A stretch of 61,926 nucleotides of DNA from Planctomycetota bacterium (GTDB taxonomy: Bacteria; Planctomycetota; Phycisphaerae; Sedimentisphaerales; Anaerobacaceae): the NCBI GenBank assembly GCA_020351025.1, contig CP070728.1, positions 817,099 to 879,024 of the forward strand. The letters run 5' to 3'. Of this stretch, positions 1 through 8,581 are shown in pieces (the stretch's first letter is position 1; each line of letters opens with the position of its first letter). A program made the translations under genes and the position numbers. The notes beneath the pieces were generated by a model, which ran no database searches, was not told where the DNA came from, and saw nothing but the letters and a program-made list of their open reading frames with translations.

Positions 1-748
1 CCAGTTTTTCCTGAACCATTATGGCTTTATGTATGACCTCTAAGGCGCTGTCAACTTCTGGGTTATACGGTTGTTGTCGGGCAAACTCATCACGCCGGTT
101 CTGCGCCTCTATTAAATCCTGTTCGGCCTGGACCAAGAGGATTTCATTTTCCTCAATCTTTTTGGCGATGATATCGTACTGGAGCTTCGCTTTCTCCAAA
201 TCATAAGCAGGCACAGCATCCTTATCGCGCAATTCCTGGGCAACCTTTACTTCGAGGTCCAAGTCCTCCAACATCATGCGGTCGGTTTCAATCAGGGTTT
301 TGAGCTCAAGTATGGCAAGTCTCGCCTGCTCAATGTCGACAGAGAATCGCCTGTGCCTTGCAATCCAATCACTCTCGCGAGTGGCAGCATCCGCGAGGAG
401 GGTCTCTTGTGTTGGAACTAACTGGGCCATCAGGTGCTGTATTTCAGCTGATACAGTAGCAAGTTGTGCTTCAATCGGCTCATTGTCAAGAACGGTATCG
501 ACTATAGCAACTGTGTCACCTTTTTTTACCTCCTGAAACAATTCAACAGGGACACTCTTTAAACGTCCTGTGCAGGTGGCTGCAATCTGACGAACTTGCC
601 CCTGAGCCATACCCAAAACTTCAAAGCGTCTTGCACGATGCTGGAACAACGCAACGACACCTGCCACTGCAGCCAGCCATACGAAGACCGGCAAAACATG
701 CAAGCGGAGACGACCAAATCGATAACTGTCTAATCCTACTTTTGCCAT
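1..748 (-). CDS. HlyD-type membrane-fusion (adaptor) protein, C-terminus off the window edge
   Basis: Reading inward from ATG at 748, the frame stays open to base 1 (about 249 codons), so the gene is cut by the window edge. A basic N-terminus is followed by one hydrophobic segment (about residues 18-36) and then a beta-rich stretch containing 'GRLKSVPVELFQEVKKGD', the usual biotinyl/lipoyl-like half domain. A long, charged, heptad-like helical hairpin comes next. This is the layout of periplasmic adaptor subunits that join inner-membrane transporters to outer-membrane partners. It follows the DUF4956 gene by 7 bases and probably shares its transcript. The transporter partner is not visible and may lie beyond the edge. 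The family call is firm; the substrate is unknown. Confidence 0.75.
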   Translation of the reverse strand, partial: MAKVGLDSYRFGRLRLHVLPVFVWLAAVAGVVALFQHRARRFEVLGMAQGQVRQIAATCTGRLKSVPVELFQEVKKGDTVAIVDTVLDNEPIEAQLATVSAEIQHLMAQLVPTQETLLADAATRESDWIARHRRFSVDIEQARLAILELKTLIETDRMMLEDLDLEVKVAQELRDKDAVPAYDLEKAKLQYDIIAKKIEENEILLVQAEQDLIEAQNRRDEFARQQPYNPEVDSALEVIHKAIMVQEKL

Positions 749-755
749 AAAAGAA

Positions 756-1460
756 TTAAACCTCTAACAACTGCTCCTGCATTGTCAGGCTGACATTTGC
801 GATACCCTCGACCTTTTCGAGCTCGGTCAACATTTGTTCGTTTTTTGCGGCACTTCGTACCATCAACTGATAGGCGTACTCGACCTCGGCACTGCCGAAT
901 CCACTATCCTGGGCCGATATCAGTGTGAAGCTGCCGCAGAAGCGCTTAAGAATAGCCGGAATCGGATGCTTGGGCCCGATATGACCTGGGAAACTAAACC
1001 TCAAAAAGCCGTTATGAGGCTGATGCGTTCCGAAACCTGTCGCATACAAATATAGTGCTATCAAACAGAGAGTAATTGCGCCCAATATGGCGATGGCGTA
1101 TCGCTGAGAACCGGCGGCCATACCGACCACCAAGGCACAGAAAATGAAAACAATATCGCGTGTATCCTTAACAACGTTTCGGAACCTTATAATAGCTAAA
1201 GCACCCATCAGGCCGAAGGCACGAATAATATTGTCGCCGATGACAGCCATAACCATAGCTACAACTATGGTTACCAGGACCAGCGACTGGACATAAGTTC
1301 TTGAATAAGACAGGCCAGTGTGAGTGATGTAGTAAACCCAGGCAATAACCTGCCCGAGAACAAAGGCCAACAATAAAGACAACAGGACGTTCTCAGGTGT
1401 AAATACCCCCCCAGTCAAGGGAGTCCCCTCAATAATTTCCCAAAGGCGATGCATATTCAT
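756..1460 (-). CDS. DUF4956 family polytopic membrane protein
   Basis: About 234 residues. I chose ATG at 1460 because GAGGTG lies 8 bases upstream and because it begins 2 bases after the stop of the preceding gene. An in-frame start at 1511 would force a 49-base overlap. The N-terminal half carries about four membrane helices, with the motif 'GALAIIRFRNVVKDTRDI' in a loop, which is the signature I associate with DUF4956. The C-terminal part is soluble. DUF4956 proteins often sit beside VTC-domain proteins, as here. The biochemical role is not established; a link to polyphosphate or to surface assembly is inference from the neighbours. Confidence 0.78.
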   Translation of the reverse strand: MNMHRLWEIIEGTPLTGGVFTPENVLLSLLLAFVLGQVIAWVYYITHTGLSYSRTYVQSLVLVTIVVAMVMAVIGDNIIRAFGLMGALAIIRFRNVVKDTRDIVFIFCALVVGMAAGSQRYAIAILGAITLCLIALYLYATGFGTHQPHNGFLRFSFPGHIGPKHPIPAILKRFCGSFTLISAQDSGFGSAEVEYAYQLMVRSAAKNEQMLTELEKVEGIANVSLTMQEQLLEV

Positions 1461-1462
1461 AA

Positions 1463-2254
1463 TTAAAACACCTCTACTGGCAATTTGGGTGCGCAAAACC
1501 TCAAAGAACAAGCTTTCTTCATAGAGGTAGCATATTTGGATACAGATTGCTGACGCAATTCAAAATACCGAGCCATTCGAGACAGCCAAGCGGGGAAACG
1601 ACCAGTAAACTTAATTTCGAGAATTACGTTTCTTAAGGTTAAGGGATTATGTTGCCAGCGGTTGCCAGAAAACACAACGTGAGGCTCTGTGGTAATTTTG
1701 TATGCAAGCTGATGGTCGAAGGTCAGACGGACCCTGTTTTCCATACTGCCTTCATAGGCTTTACGCATATAACGAACCAAAACTACGGGCTTTGCGCGGA
1801 CACTTTTCATATATAACTGGAACTGCTTAATAGCATTTATATCATCTTGATAATTTTGTATCGGATGGACATACTGGCCTGAAAGTAAAGCGGGCACATC
1901 CTGAGTTTTGACCTTGGCTCTACTTTTTATAATAACTGTGTTAGAGCGGCGTTTGATTTCGAAAAAGTGTGGATAATCAGGGTCATCACTGTAACTTCTG
2001 ATACGCAACTTAAAGCGTTTTAGAACGCCTCTGAGACTCTCTGTGCAAAGCTGCAAATTATCTGAGTCGAGGTAGAGGCTGACAATCGGATAGGAGCCTT
2101 TTAGCTGCAATTTGCTGTAACGGTCGAGACTGATGTATGGCTCGATAAAGCGCTGAATGGCTGCTGCCTTGGACTGGCTGATGATATATTTAATCTCATA
2201 GCGGCACCGCATGAGACGGTCCTGGAAAGCACCATTTGCCATATTCTTCACCAC
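1463..2254 (-). CDS. VTC-domain (polyphosphate polymerase-like) protein
   Basis: 263 residues. It shows the basic strands typical of the VTC tunnel fold: 'RCRYEIKYII' near the N-terminus, 'YLDSDN', 'KLRIRSY', 'FFEIKRR', 'VLVRYMRKAY' and 'VILEIKFTG' near the C-terminus. In characterised VTC proteins such lysines and arginines line a tunnel that makes polyphosphate from nucleotide triphosphate. I take GTG at 2254 as the start: AAGAGG lies 6 bases upstream, whereas the ATG at 2242 is too far from it. The gene is first in a three-gene set with DUF4956 and HlyD. Catalytic activity is inferred from the fold and is not proven by the sequence. Confidence 0.75.
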   Translation of the reverse strand: MVKNMANGAFQDRLMRCRYEIKYIISQSKAAAIQRFIEPYISLDRYSKLQLKGSYPIVSLYLDSDNLQLCTESLRGVLKRFKLRIRSYSDDPDYPHFFEIKRRSNTVIIKSRAKVKTQDVPALLSGQYVHPIQNYQDDINAIKQFQLYMKSVRAKPVVLVRYMRKAYEGSMENRVRLTFDHQLAYKITTEPHVVFSGNRWQHNPLTLRNVILEIKFTGRFPAWLSRMARYFELRQQSVSKYATSMKKACSLRFCAPKLPVEVF

Positions 2255-2271
2255 AACACACCTCTTGTTAT

Positions 2272-2301
2272 ATTATACCCAAAAACAGGATGTTTAGTCA
2301 A
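2272..2301 (-). promoter_or_regulatory. sigma70-type promoter for the VTC-DUF4956-HlyD genes
   Basis: On the minus strand TTGACT (2301-2296) is followed by 18 bases and TATAAT (2277-2272). The -10 box matches consensus perfectly. Transcription would begin a few bases upstream of the AAGAGG ribosome site at 2266-2261, giving a very short leader. Confidence 0.7.
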
Positions 2302-2468
2302 GTATATCATAGCCTGTCAATCTATAAATAATGTCTGGACGTGGGGTGTAAGTGAAGAACAGCCCCTTCACCCCCCCGAAGCCGGTGCAATCACAATACA
2401 TATTACCGGCTGGTCGGTATTATCAGACCAACTCTACATTGGCCGGCTCGATAACACACCCAATAAGA

Positions 2469-4139
2469 CTATTGGCTGCAGTTATTCAGCCAGTACTCGA
2501 CTATTTCGGCCAAATCCCCAAAATTAACGACATCATTCGCATCAATATCACCGGCAAGACCGGAGCCGGTTAGATACCAATCATTTGCAAGTATTGAAAA
2601 ATCCACAAAGTTAACAGGGTCAATGCCATCAAGATTTACTGCATGGCAATGCGTTCGCTTTTTTATTGAAATCTCGTCAAGCCATACATTCTCGCCAGTG
2701 GTCAGAGCGATGGCATCGAACTGTATACTGAAATTGGGGTTGAAATACTGGCTGTCTGTTATTACGTCGGCGTAATTCAGCCATACATCGTCACCACCGA
2801 GAGTATCCAGGTCGGCGATGAGGTCGTAGTCGGTCCCATTGTAGTAGTAGAGCAGCAAATCATCCGTGTCTGTGTCATCTTTCTGGAACCAGAAATCTAC
2901 ACAGATGGTCTCTGCATCAGTAGTATCCAAACTGATAGAAGTGAAAGTTCCGTCATTGTCCTTGTCTGCTGATGCCGACCAAGAACCACCGTAGACCGTG
3001 GTATCATCTCTATACCAGCTGCCGCTCCAGTTGGCGTCCCAGACAGCTCCTTCAAAACCATCCTCAAGCAAGACTATACCATCAAAAGCAAAGCTGGCGG
3101 TAACGGTCTTATCGGCATCCATCTTAATAGTGGCCGGATTGTCATCACCTTCAAGGTCACCGCTCCAGCCGATAAATATATAATAAGGGTCGACTGTAAC
3201 AGTCAAAATGACATCGGGGTCGTCGCGATAATATGGTTGGTCAGGATTTATCTGGACGGAACCGCCGCTGGTTGTGTTGACCGTCAGCGTGGGCAGGTCA
3301 GGCACAACCTCGCCGATTTTGCTTGCAAAATCATCCAAGTCGTCATCTCGCATAATTCCAATACGGCTTATGTGCCAGATGTCCATCGTGCCGGTGTTTT
3401 CGACACCTCCCGATGCGTCCACGCCACCTAGATAGTTATTATCCGGGTCCTGCAGGGCTGCTAAGAGTTCAGTGGTGGACTGGCCGAATGGATAGGGATA
3501 AAAGTTCGGGTCCGGGATACCCAGCTTCGAACCTATCACGCCGCTTGCGCTTGCCTCATAGACGGGGTCGTATGTTGAGTCGGATGTAGAGTCGTGCCTT
3601 CGGCTGTGTGCTTCAACAGCCCAGCCGGCATTGTAGAGCGCTGCCACTTCCGGCCAAATCATATGCCAAGTAATCGGTTCCGGACCATTGGCATCGGTGT
3701 CCCATTCGTTGTATCTTCGGTTTGGCTCATCGTCTCCAACCCAATCTGTTATTATGTGGGCGACACCGAAAAAGCAGGGGTCATCGAATTCCTGGAATAT
3801 GGGCAGAGCATGTGTGTAGGTGTTCTGGTAAGCGTCGTCAAAGGTGAGAATGACGGGCTTTGCGGGCAGCTCCGCCACGTCCGTAATATGGTCGTACAGG
3901 TCCTCATAGTCGACTGTCTCATATCCGAGGTCGCGTAATAAAAAGAGCTGGTCCTGGAGATTATCATCGGAAACCCAATATGTCGTCGGAGTGATTTCGT
4001 CAATTTTGTGGTACATCAGGATAGGCACATCCCTGGCATCGAAGGCATATGCGTCAACAGGCAGCAACGCTGCCATCAGAGCACACAAGCCAAGCAGACC
4101 AATAACTGCTTTTCCTTTTGCTAATAACTGTTTCATCAT
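2469..4139 (-). CDS. Secreted polysaccharide deacetylase with InlB-like, jelly-roll and dockerin-like modules
   Basis: 556 residues from ATG 4139, which has GGAGG 6 bases upstream; longer in-frame starts lack this. A Sec signal peptide ends near 'DAYA'. The NodB deacetylase domain follows, with 'LTFDDAY' (metal and base aspartates) and 'HSRRH' (metal histidines). Next comes a divergent InlB-type repeat ('GGSVQINPDQPYY...GWSGDLEG...KTVTASF'), a beta-sandwich region, and a C-terminal pair resembling dockerin calcium loops ('DGIDPVNFVDF', 'DIDANDVVNFGDLAEI'). The enzyme would remove N- or O-acetyl groups from a surface or extracellular glycan, attached through its tail modules. It is a tandem paralogue of the gene at 4297-6558, but with a different C-terminus. 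The substrate is unknown. Confidence 0.82.
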   Translation of the reverse strand: MMKQLLAKGKAVIGLLGLCALMAALLPVDAYAFDARDVPILMYHKIDEITPTTYWVSDDNLQDQLFLLRDLGYETVDYEDLYDHITDVAELPAKPVILTFDDAYQNTYTHALPIFQEFDDPCFFGVAHIITDWVGDDEPNRRYNEWDTDANGPEPITWHMIWPEVAALYNAGWAVEAHSRRHDSTSDSTYDPVYEASASGVIGSKLGIPDPNFYPYPFGQSTTELLAALQDPDNNYLGGVDASGGVENTGTMDIWHISRIGIMRDDDLDDFASKIGEVVPDLPTLTVNTTSGGSVQINPDQPYYRDDPDVILTVTVDPYYIFIGWSGDLEGDDNPATIKMDADKTVTASFAFDGIVLLEDGFEGAVWDANWSGSWYRDDTTVYGGSWSASADKDNDGTFTSISLDTTDAETICVDFWFQKDDTDTDDLLLYYYNGTDYDLIADLDTLGGDDVWLNYADVITDSQYFNPNFSIQFDAIALTTGENVWLDEISIKKRTHCHAVNLDGIDPVNFVDFSILANDWYLTGSGLAGDIDANDVVNFGDLAEIVEYWLNNCSQ

Positions 4140-4159
4140 TCCTAACCTCCATAAATTCT

Positions 4160-4225
4160 GGACAAAAAAACATTTTTTCAGCCGGTCGCACCCAATGCGC
4201 AAACCTGACCTACACATCCTTGTTT
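4160..4225 (-). promoter_or_regulatory. Conserved structured leader element upstream of deacetylase 1
   Basis: Read on the minus strand, CAAGGATG (4222-4215) and GACCGGC (4187-4181) flank a small hairpin CGCA-TTGGG-TGCG. A GTTTTTTTGTC block (4171-4161) follows. The same blocks in the same order and at nearly the same spacing precede the paralogue (6579-6691), where the intervening hairpin has a different sequence, CTGC-TTAT-GCAG. Preserved pairing with changed bases argues for a structured RNA. I do not recognise a known riboswitch class. Confidence 0.4.
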
Positions 4226-4296
4226 GGAAATATGGCCGGGTTGGGCATCGTTACAGCCTATCCAGCCACTTCATCCGTGTATGTTAAAGGTTCACC

Positions 4297-6558
4297 TTAT
4301 TTGCCTGACACCTTTATCTCATCGATGTAAACATCATCTCCGTCATTGTCAGCGTCACACGTGAACCTGATTTTCATATTTTTCGGGAACGTATAATTCT
4401 CCTCATCAATATGCACAGTTTTACTGTAAAATATGTAGTTTTCGAAGTCAGTACCAGAGATATAGCTGGCCACTGTATGCCACGTTGAGCCGTCATAGTA
4501 CTGCACCCAGAAATCTTCGCCTGGGTCCATACTTCGGCAATAGAACCAGAACTCGACTTTAATTCGGGTGTACCCGGCTGTGTCAACATCAACTCCGTTA
4601 GTGTAGTAGAACGAAGATTCTATTCCTGCGTTGTCCTCGATATTTACTGCACATCTTCCCTGGCGGGCCCAAGTCCCACCGTGGTACATTCTGCAGTCGC
4701 TTCCGCCATCGGTGTAATTGCCCCATCCTGACTCAAAATCATCATAAGTCAACAGCGTCCACTTGGGCTCGTCAGCCGTGGTGGCAGAGGCAGCAACCGA
4801 GTAGTCGGTCTCATTCTTATTGGACGATTTATCGCGGGCCTTAACCCGATATGTATATCCAGTTGCCGGCTCAAGCCCTGTGTCCTCATAAGTCGTACTA
4901 TCCTGCCAGCCGCTGTCATTACCGCCGCCTTCTGTGCATTCAAAGTAGTATTCTACTGCGCTGGTATCATCGATTGCCGTAACTGCTGTCATTGAGATAG
5001 AAGTTGGGCCCGTTGCAAATGGCTTCATCTCCCACTCCATGGGGTCGGGCGTTGGCGGCGTAGTGTCAGGCACAGGTGTACCACCGCCTACCGCAGCGAT
5101 GATAACATCATCAACCCATACATTCTCGCCAGTGGTCAGAGCGATGGCATCGAACTGTATACTGAAATTGGGGTTGAAATACTGGCTGTCTGTTATTATA
5201 TCGGTGTAATTCAGCCATACATCGTCACCACCGAGAGTATCCAGGTCGGCGATAAACTCGTAGTCGGTCCCATTGTAGTAGTAGAGCAGTAAATCATCCG
5301 CTTCTGTGTCATCTTTCTGGAACCAGAAATCTACACAGATGGCCTCAACGTCATTAGTATACAAATCGCGAGAAGTGAAGGCTCCGTCGTTGTCTCTGTT
5401 CGCTGAGGCTGAATAAGAGCCGCTGTGGACAGGGTAATCATCTCTGTACCAGCTGCCGCTCCAGTTGGCGTCCCAGATGGCTCCTTCAAAACCATCTTGA
5501 AACAGGACTGTGCCCTCAAAAACAAAGTTGGCAGTAACGGTTTTATCCTCGTCCATCGTAATAATGGCCGGATTGTCATCACCTTCAAGGTCACCGCTCC
5601 AACCCGTAAATATATAATAAGGGTCGACTGTAACCGTCAAAATGACATTGGGGTCGTCGCGATAATATGGCTGGTCAGGATTTATCTGGACGGAACCGCC
5701 GCTGGTTGTGTTCACCGTCAGCGTGGGCAGGTCAGGTACAACCTCGCCGATTTTGCTTGCAAAGTCGTCAAGGTCATCATCTCGCATAATTCCAATACGC
5801 TTTATGTGCCAGAGGTCCACCGTATCAGTGTTTTCGATACCTCCCGATGCGTTCATAGCACCCAGATAATTATTCACCGGGTCCTGGAGGGCTGTTATGA
5901 GTTCGGTGGTGTACTGGCCAAACGGATAGCAATAGAAGTTCGGGTCCGGGATACCCAGCTTCTCACCTATGACGCGGCTCGAGCTTGCCTCATAAACGGC
6001 ATTATAATCCGGGGCAGAAGTAGAGTCGTGTGTTCGGCTGTGCGCTTCAATAGCCCAGCCGGCATCGTAGAGAGCAGCCACTTCCGGCCAAATCATATGC
6101 CAGGTAATTGGTTCCGGACCATTGGCATCGGTGTCCCATTCGTTGTATCTTCGGTTTGGCTCATCGTCTCCAATCCAATCTGTTGTTATGTGCGCGGCCC
6201 CGAAAAAGCAGGGGTCGCTGAATTCCTGCATCACCGGCAGAGCATGTGTGTAGATGTCCTCGTAGCCGTCGTCGAAGCTGACAATAACGGGCTTTGCAGG
6301 CAGCTCCGCCATGCCCATATAATGAGCGTACAGGTCCTCATAATCAACGGTCTCATATCCGAGGTCGTGCAGTAAAAAGAGCTGGTCCCGGAAATCACTG
6401 TCGGAAACCCAATATATCGTCGGAGTGATTTCGTCAAGTTTGTGGTACATCAGAATAGGAATGTCTCTGGGTTCGAAGACGTCCGCTCCAAGAGGCAGCG
6501 ATAGTACCACCAAAGCGCACCAGCCCATCAAGCCAACCATTATTTTCGACTGTTTCAT
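4297..6558 (-). CDS. Secreted multidomain polysaccharide deacetylase (paralogue 2)
   Basis: 753 residues, ATG at 6558 preceded by GGAGGAG. A signal peptide is followed by a NodB domain with 'VSFDDGY' and 'HSRTH', an InlB-like repeat and a beta-sandwich, all closely matching the neighbour at 2469-4139. It then diverges: a proline-rich linker ('PDTTPPTPDP'), a fibronectin III-like domain ending in 'YRVKARDKSSN', and a second beta-sandwich ending in 'DDVYIDEIKVSG'. There is no dockerin-like tail. It probably deacetylates an extracellular glycan, with the C-terminal modules binding carbohydrate or a surface. The two genes arose by tandem duplication with C-terminal module exchange. The specific substrate cannot be read. 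Confidence 0.82.
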   Translation of the reverse strand: MKQSKIMVGLMGWCALVVLSLPLGADVFEPRDIPILMYHKLDEITPTIYWVSDSDFRDQLFLLHDLGYETVDYEDLYAHYMGMAELPAKPVIVSFDDGYEDIYTHALPVMQEFSDPCFFGAAHITTDWIGDDEPNRRYNEWDTDANGPEPITWHMIWPEVAALYDAGWAIEAHSRTHDSTSAPDYNAVYEASSSRVIGEKLGIPDPNFYCYPFGQYTTELITALQDPVNNYLGAMNASGGIENTDTVDLWHIKRIGIMRDDDLDDFASKIGEVVPDLPTLTVNTTSGGSVQINPDQPYYRDDPNVILTVTVDPYYIFTGWSGDLEGDDNPAIITMDEDKTVTANFVFEGTVLFQDGFEGAIWDANWSGSWYRDDYPVHSGSYSASANRDNDGAFTSRDLYTNDVEAICVDFWFQKDDTEADDLLLYYYNGTDYEFIADLDTLGGDDVWLNYTDIITDSQYFNPNFSIQFDAIALTTGENVWVDDVIIAAVGGGTPVPDTTPPTPDPMEWEMKPFATGPTSISMTAVTAIDDTSAVEYYFECTEGGGNDSGWQDSTTYEDTGLEPATGYTYRVKARDKSSNKNETDYSVAASATTADEPKWTLLTYDDFESGWGNYTDGGSDCRMYHGGTWARQGRCAVNIEDNAGIESSFYYTNGVDVDTAGYTRIKVEFWFYCRSMDPGEDFWVQYYDGSTWHTVASYISGTDFENYIFYSKTVHIDEENYTFPKNMKIRFTCDADNDGDDVYIDEIKVSGK

Positions 6559-6578
6559 TTTTTCTCCTCCATTAATTA

Positions 6579-6691
6579 GACAAAAAAACTTTTCTTACCT
6601 CTTAATCAAATGCCTTGCAAAGCCAACATAAATAACAATTTATCTATGCCGGTCACATGCTCAGTCTGCATAAGCAGCTCATCCATCCTTG
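6579..6691 (-). promoter_or_regulatory. Conserved structured leader element upstream of deacetylase 2
   Basis: CAAGGATG (6691-6684), a CTGC-TTAT-GCAG hairpin, GACCGGC (6654-6648) and GTTTTTTTGTC (6589-6579), all read on the minus strand. This matches the element at 4160-4225, with about 28 bases between the first two blocks in both. It is a candidate cis-regulatory RNA shared by the paralogues. Confidence 0.4.
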
Positions 6692-6803
6692 CTTAGCAAA
6701 TGCGGAGTGGTGAATTTAGAAACTTAGCTCTAATTAGAGCGGGAAAGCTCAAAGGCGGTTAACCCTCCTGCCTTCTCACCACACTTCTCCTATAAATCTA
6801 AAC

Positions 6804-6833
6804 TTTATAGTAGTTTACCAAATAAGTTGTCAA
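6804..6833 (-). promoter_or_regulatory. sigma70-type promoter for deacetylase 2
   Basis: TTGACA (6833-6828), 18-base spacer, TATAAA (6809-6804) on the minus strand. The start codon is about 240 bases downstream, leaving an unusually long leader. Confidence 0.65.
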
Positions 6834-7091
6834 AAAATCAAGAAAAATAATTTACAAATTATGAACGTTTTTTTGAAATTTAAGACGTGTTTTGGCTTTT
6901 TAAGTATGGTTAACGTAATTGCTTGCAAGAACAGAGTTTAAATATTACAGAGAGGGATTTCATCACCCGTTGCAAAGGCTTTGGGCTGCATAAACGCGCC
7001 AATTTAATCAGGTTATTCTTATATCTTTACAAACTTGCCGGCTTATGAAAGCCTAACCACAGGTAAAAAATTGTATTTTAAAGAGCGTAGT

Positions 7092-8546
7092 TCAGCTGCT
7101 GCGAAGCTCTCTTAGGATATGCCAGTAAGCCCCCCGAGCTCCTTTTTTGACCGCTTCTACAAGTTCAGCATTGTCATTGTAATTGTGGTCGGTGGAGGGG
7201 TTGTCTACATCAGCTTCCGGAGTTTGTTCCTGCACTGGTCCAAAAAACCGTTTATCACCCGCAATTAAATCCTGGATGAGTGCAGCTGGTTGCTCGCCCA
7301 AGGCAGCAGATATATAGAATGTTGGTCTGAAAAAGTCGACGGTCCCAGGATACTTTCGACGGATATTAGGGTTGGTCTCGAGTGGGCCTTCAGCAGCTAC
7401 CAAGTGCGCCATTTCGGTGTTGGGGTAGATTCTGACGCCAAGGGGTGCACCTGCACAATCGGGGTTGATTTTCTTAATAAAGTCGATTGTTTCAGCAGCT
7501 GTCAGTGCTGTTTCGCCGGGCCCACCCAACAGCAGGTCTATCATAACTTTTATTCCGTTTTGACGACACAAATGAACGGCTGAAGCGAGGTCTTTCTTGA
7601 GATGTGGTTGACGATAAGTTTTTAACATTTTGGGACAGGCGGAATCACCTGTGAAGTCGATGCCGACACAGCCGGCATTACGCATAGCTTTAGCAAGCGC
7701 GGTATCGAAAGGTACCACTGCCATATAGGTATACCAACGCAATTGCTTTCCAACTGACCGGCGTTTAAACTCCTCACAAACGGCGTACGCATGATTTGGA
7801 GGGATGTTAAATTCGGAATCACATAAATGTAATACATCTATTCCTTTGGCTATTAAAGATTCAGCTTCGTCTGCGACTTCGGAGGGTTTTCTCAGTCTTA
7901 ATGTGGTACCTTTGGCAAGGGGGTCTGCACAATAGATGCACTTACGATTACAACCTCTTTTTGTCTCCAGGCCACACTGGCCTCCCTTTTGGAAGTAAGT
8001 TTGATTGTCAATCGCGTCCCTATTAGTGGGTAAAGAAAGCTGTGCGTTCCAAGCTGGTGGATTACTTGACATTTCTCCATTACGGTGCCAAATCAGGCCA
8101 TCAACTTTTTCAAAACACTTTGTTTTCTGCAACTCGTTAAAAAGCGAAACTATTGCCTGCTCGCCGTCACCGCAAATTCCAAAATCTGCACCAGTATATT
8201 CAACAATGCGCTGAGCGAAGATGGAAAAGCCAACGCCACCAACCACAATCGGAGCATCCGTCATATTTCGTATTGTACGTACGGTCTCAGCCAGGCCGGG
8301 GACAAACCACTTGGCACTGGGCCAAAAACAATCGTCAACATTGCGAAAAGAAACCCCCACTAACCCAGTGGTGTGATTAGCAAAATAGTCCTTCAAGCTA
8401 TTGATTGGGTCGTCAGACAAGCACAAATCAACAATATCGACCTTGATGCCGACTTTGCTGACAGTTTCAGCGATATAGTCCAAGCCAATAGGTGATACCG
8501 CAGGAATCATCGTGTTTGTATTGATAAGAGTTAACATATATGCCAC
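7092..8546 (-). CDS. Cobalamin-binding-domain radical SAM protein
   Basis: 484 residues. Residues about 1-150 resemble a B12-binding Rossmann domain ('VGGVGFSIFAQRIVEYTGADFGICGDGE' spans its end). Next is the radical SAM core with 'KRGCNRKCIYC', a CxxxCxxC cluster ligand set, and 'GGPGE' further on. Such enzymes cleave S-adenosylmethionine and often methylate unreactive carbons. The start is uncertain: GTG 8546 has GGAG only 4 bases away and ATG 8537 has it 13 away. The gene stands alone, followed by 250 AT-rich bases, so no pathway can be assigned. TatC lies 36 bases upstream in the same direction. Confidence 0.75.
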   Translation of the reverse strand: MAYMLTLINTNTMIPAVSPIGLDYIAETVSKVGIKVDIVDLCLSDDPINSLKDYFANHTTGLVGVSFRNVDDCFWPSAKWFVPGLAETVRTIRNMTDAPIVVGGVGFSIFAQRIVEYTGADFGICGDGEQAIVSLFNELQKTKCFEKVDGLIWHRNGEMSSNPPAWNAQLSLPTNRDAIDNQTYFQKGGQCGLETKRGCNRKCIYCADPLAKGTTLRLRKPSEVADEAESLIAKGIDVLHLCDSEFNIPPNHAYAVCEEFKRRSVGKQLRWYTYMAVVPFDTALAKAMRNAGCVGIDFTGDSACPKMLKTYRQPHLKKDLASAVHLCRQNGIKVMIDLLLGGPGETALTAAETIDFIKKINPDCAGAPLGVRIYPNTEMAHLVAAEGPLETNPNIRRKYPGTVDFFRPTFYISAALGEQPAALIQDLIAGDKRFFGPVQEQTPEADVDNPSTDHNYNDNAELVEAVKKGARGAYWHILRELRSS

Positions 8547-8581
8547 TTAGCTCCAGGCCGATATCTATCGTTTAAGAATTG

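Larger units (their letters stand above)
6559..7091. other. 533-base intergenic region: promoter and long structured leader of deacetylase 2
   Basis: No credible gene. On the minus strand it carries a strong promoter (6833-6804) and about 240 bases of leader. Within the leader GTGGTGA (6707-6713 on plus) pairs with TCACCAC (6776-6782), enclosing the perfect hairpin GCTCTAATTAGAGC (6727-6740). Closer to the gene are the CAAGGATG and GACCGGC blocks shared with the other deacetylase. The 6841-7091 part is AT-rich and holds nothing I can assign. Confidence 0.5.

Noticed and set aside
5425-6375. A 316-codon open frame on the plus strand opposite deacetylase 2
   Set aside because: It is antisense to a well-supported multidomain gene, lacks a ribosome site and has no recognisable domain. 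Its openness follows from the codon bias of the real gene.
4141-6800. Cyclic-di-GMP riboswitch as identity of the deacetylase leaders
   Set aside because: The conserved blocks of the GEMM classes are not present.
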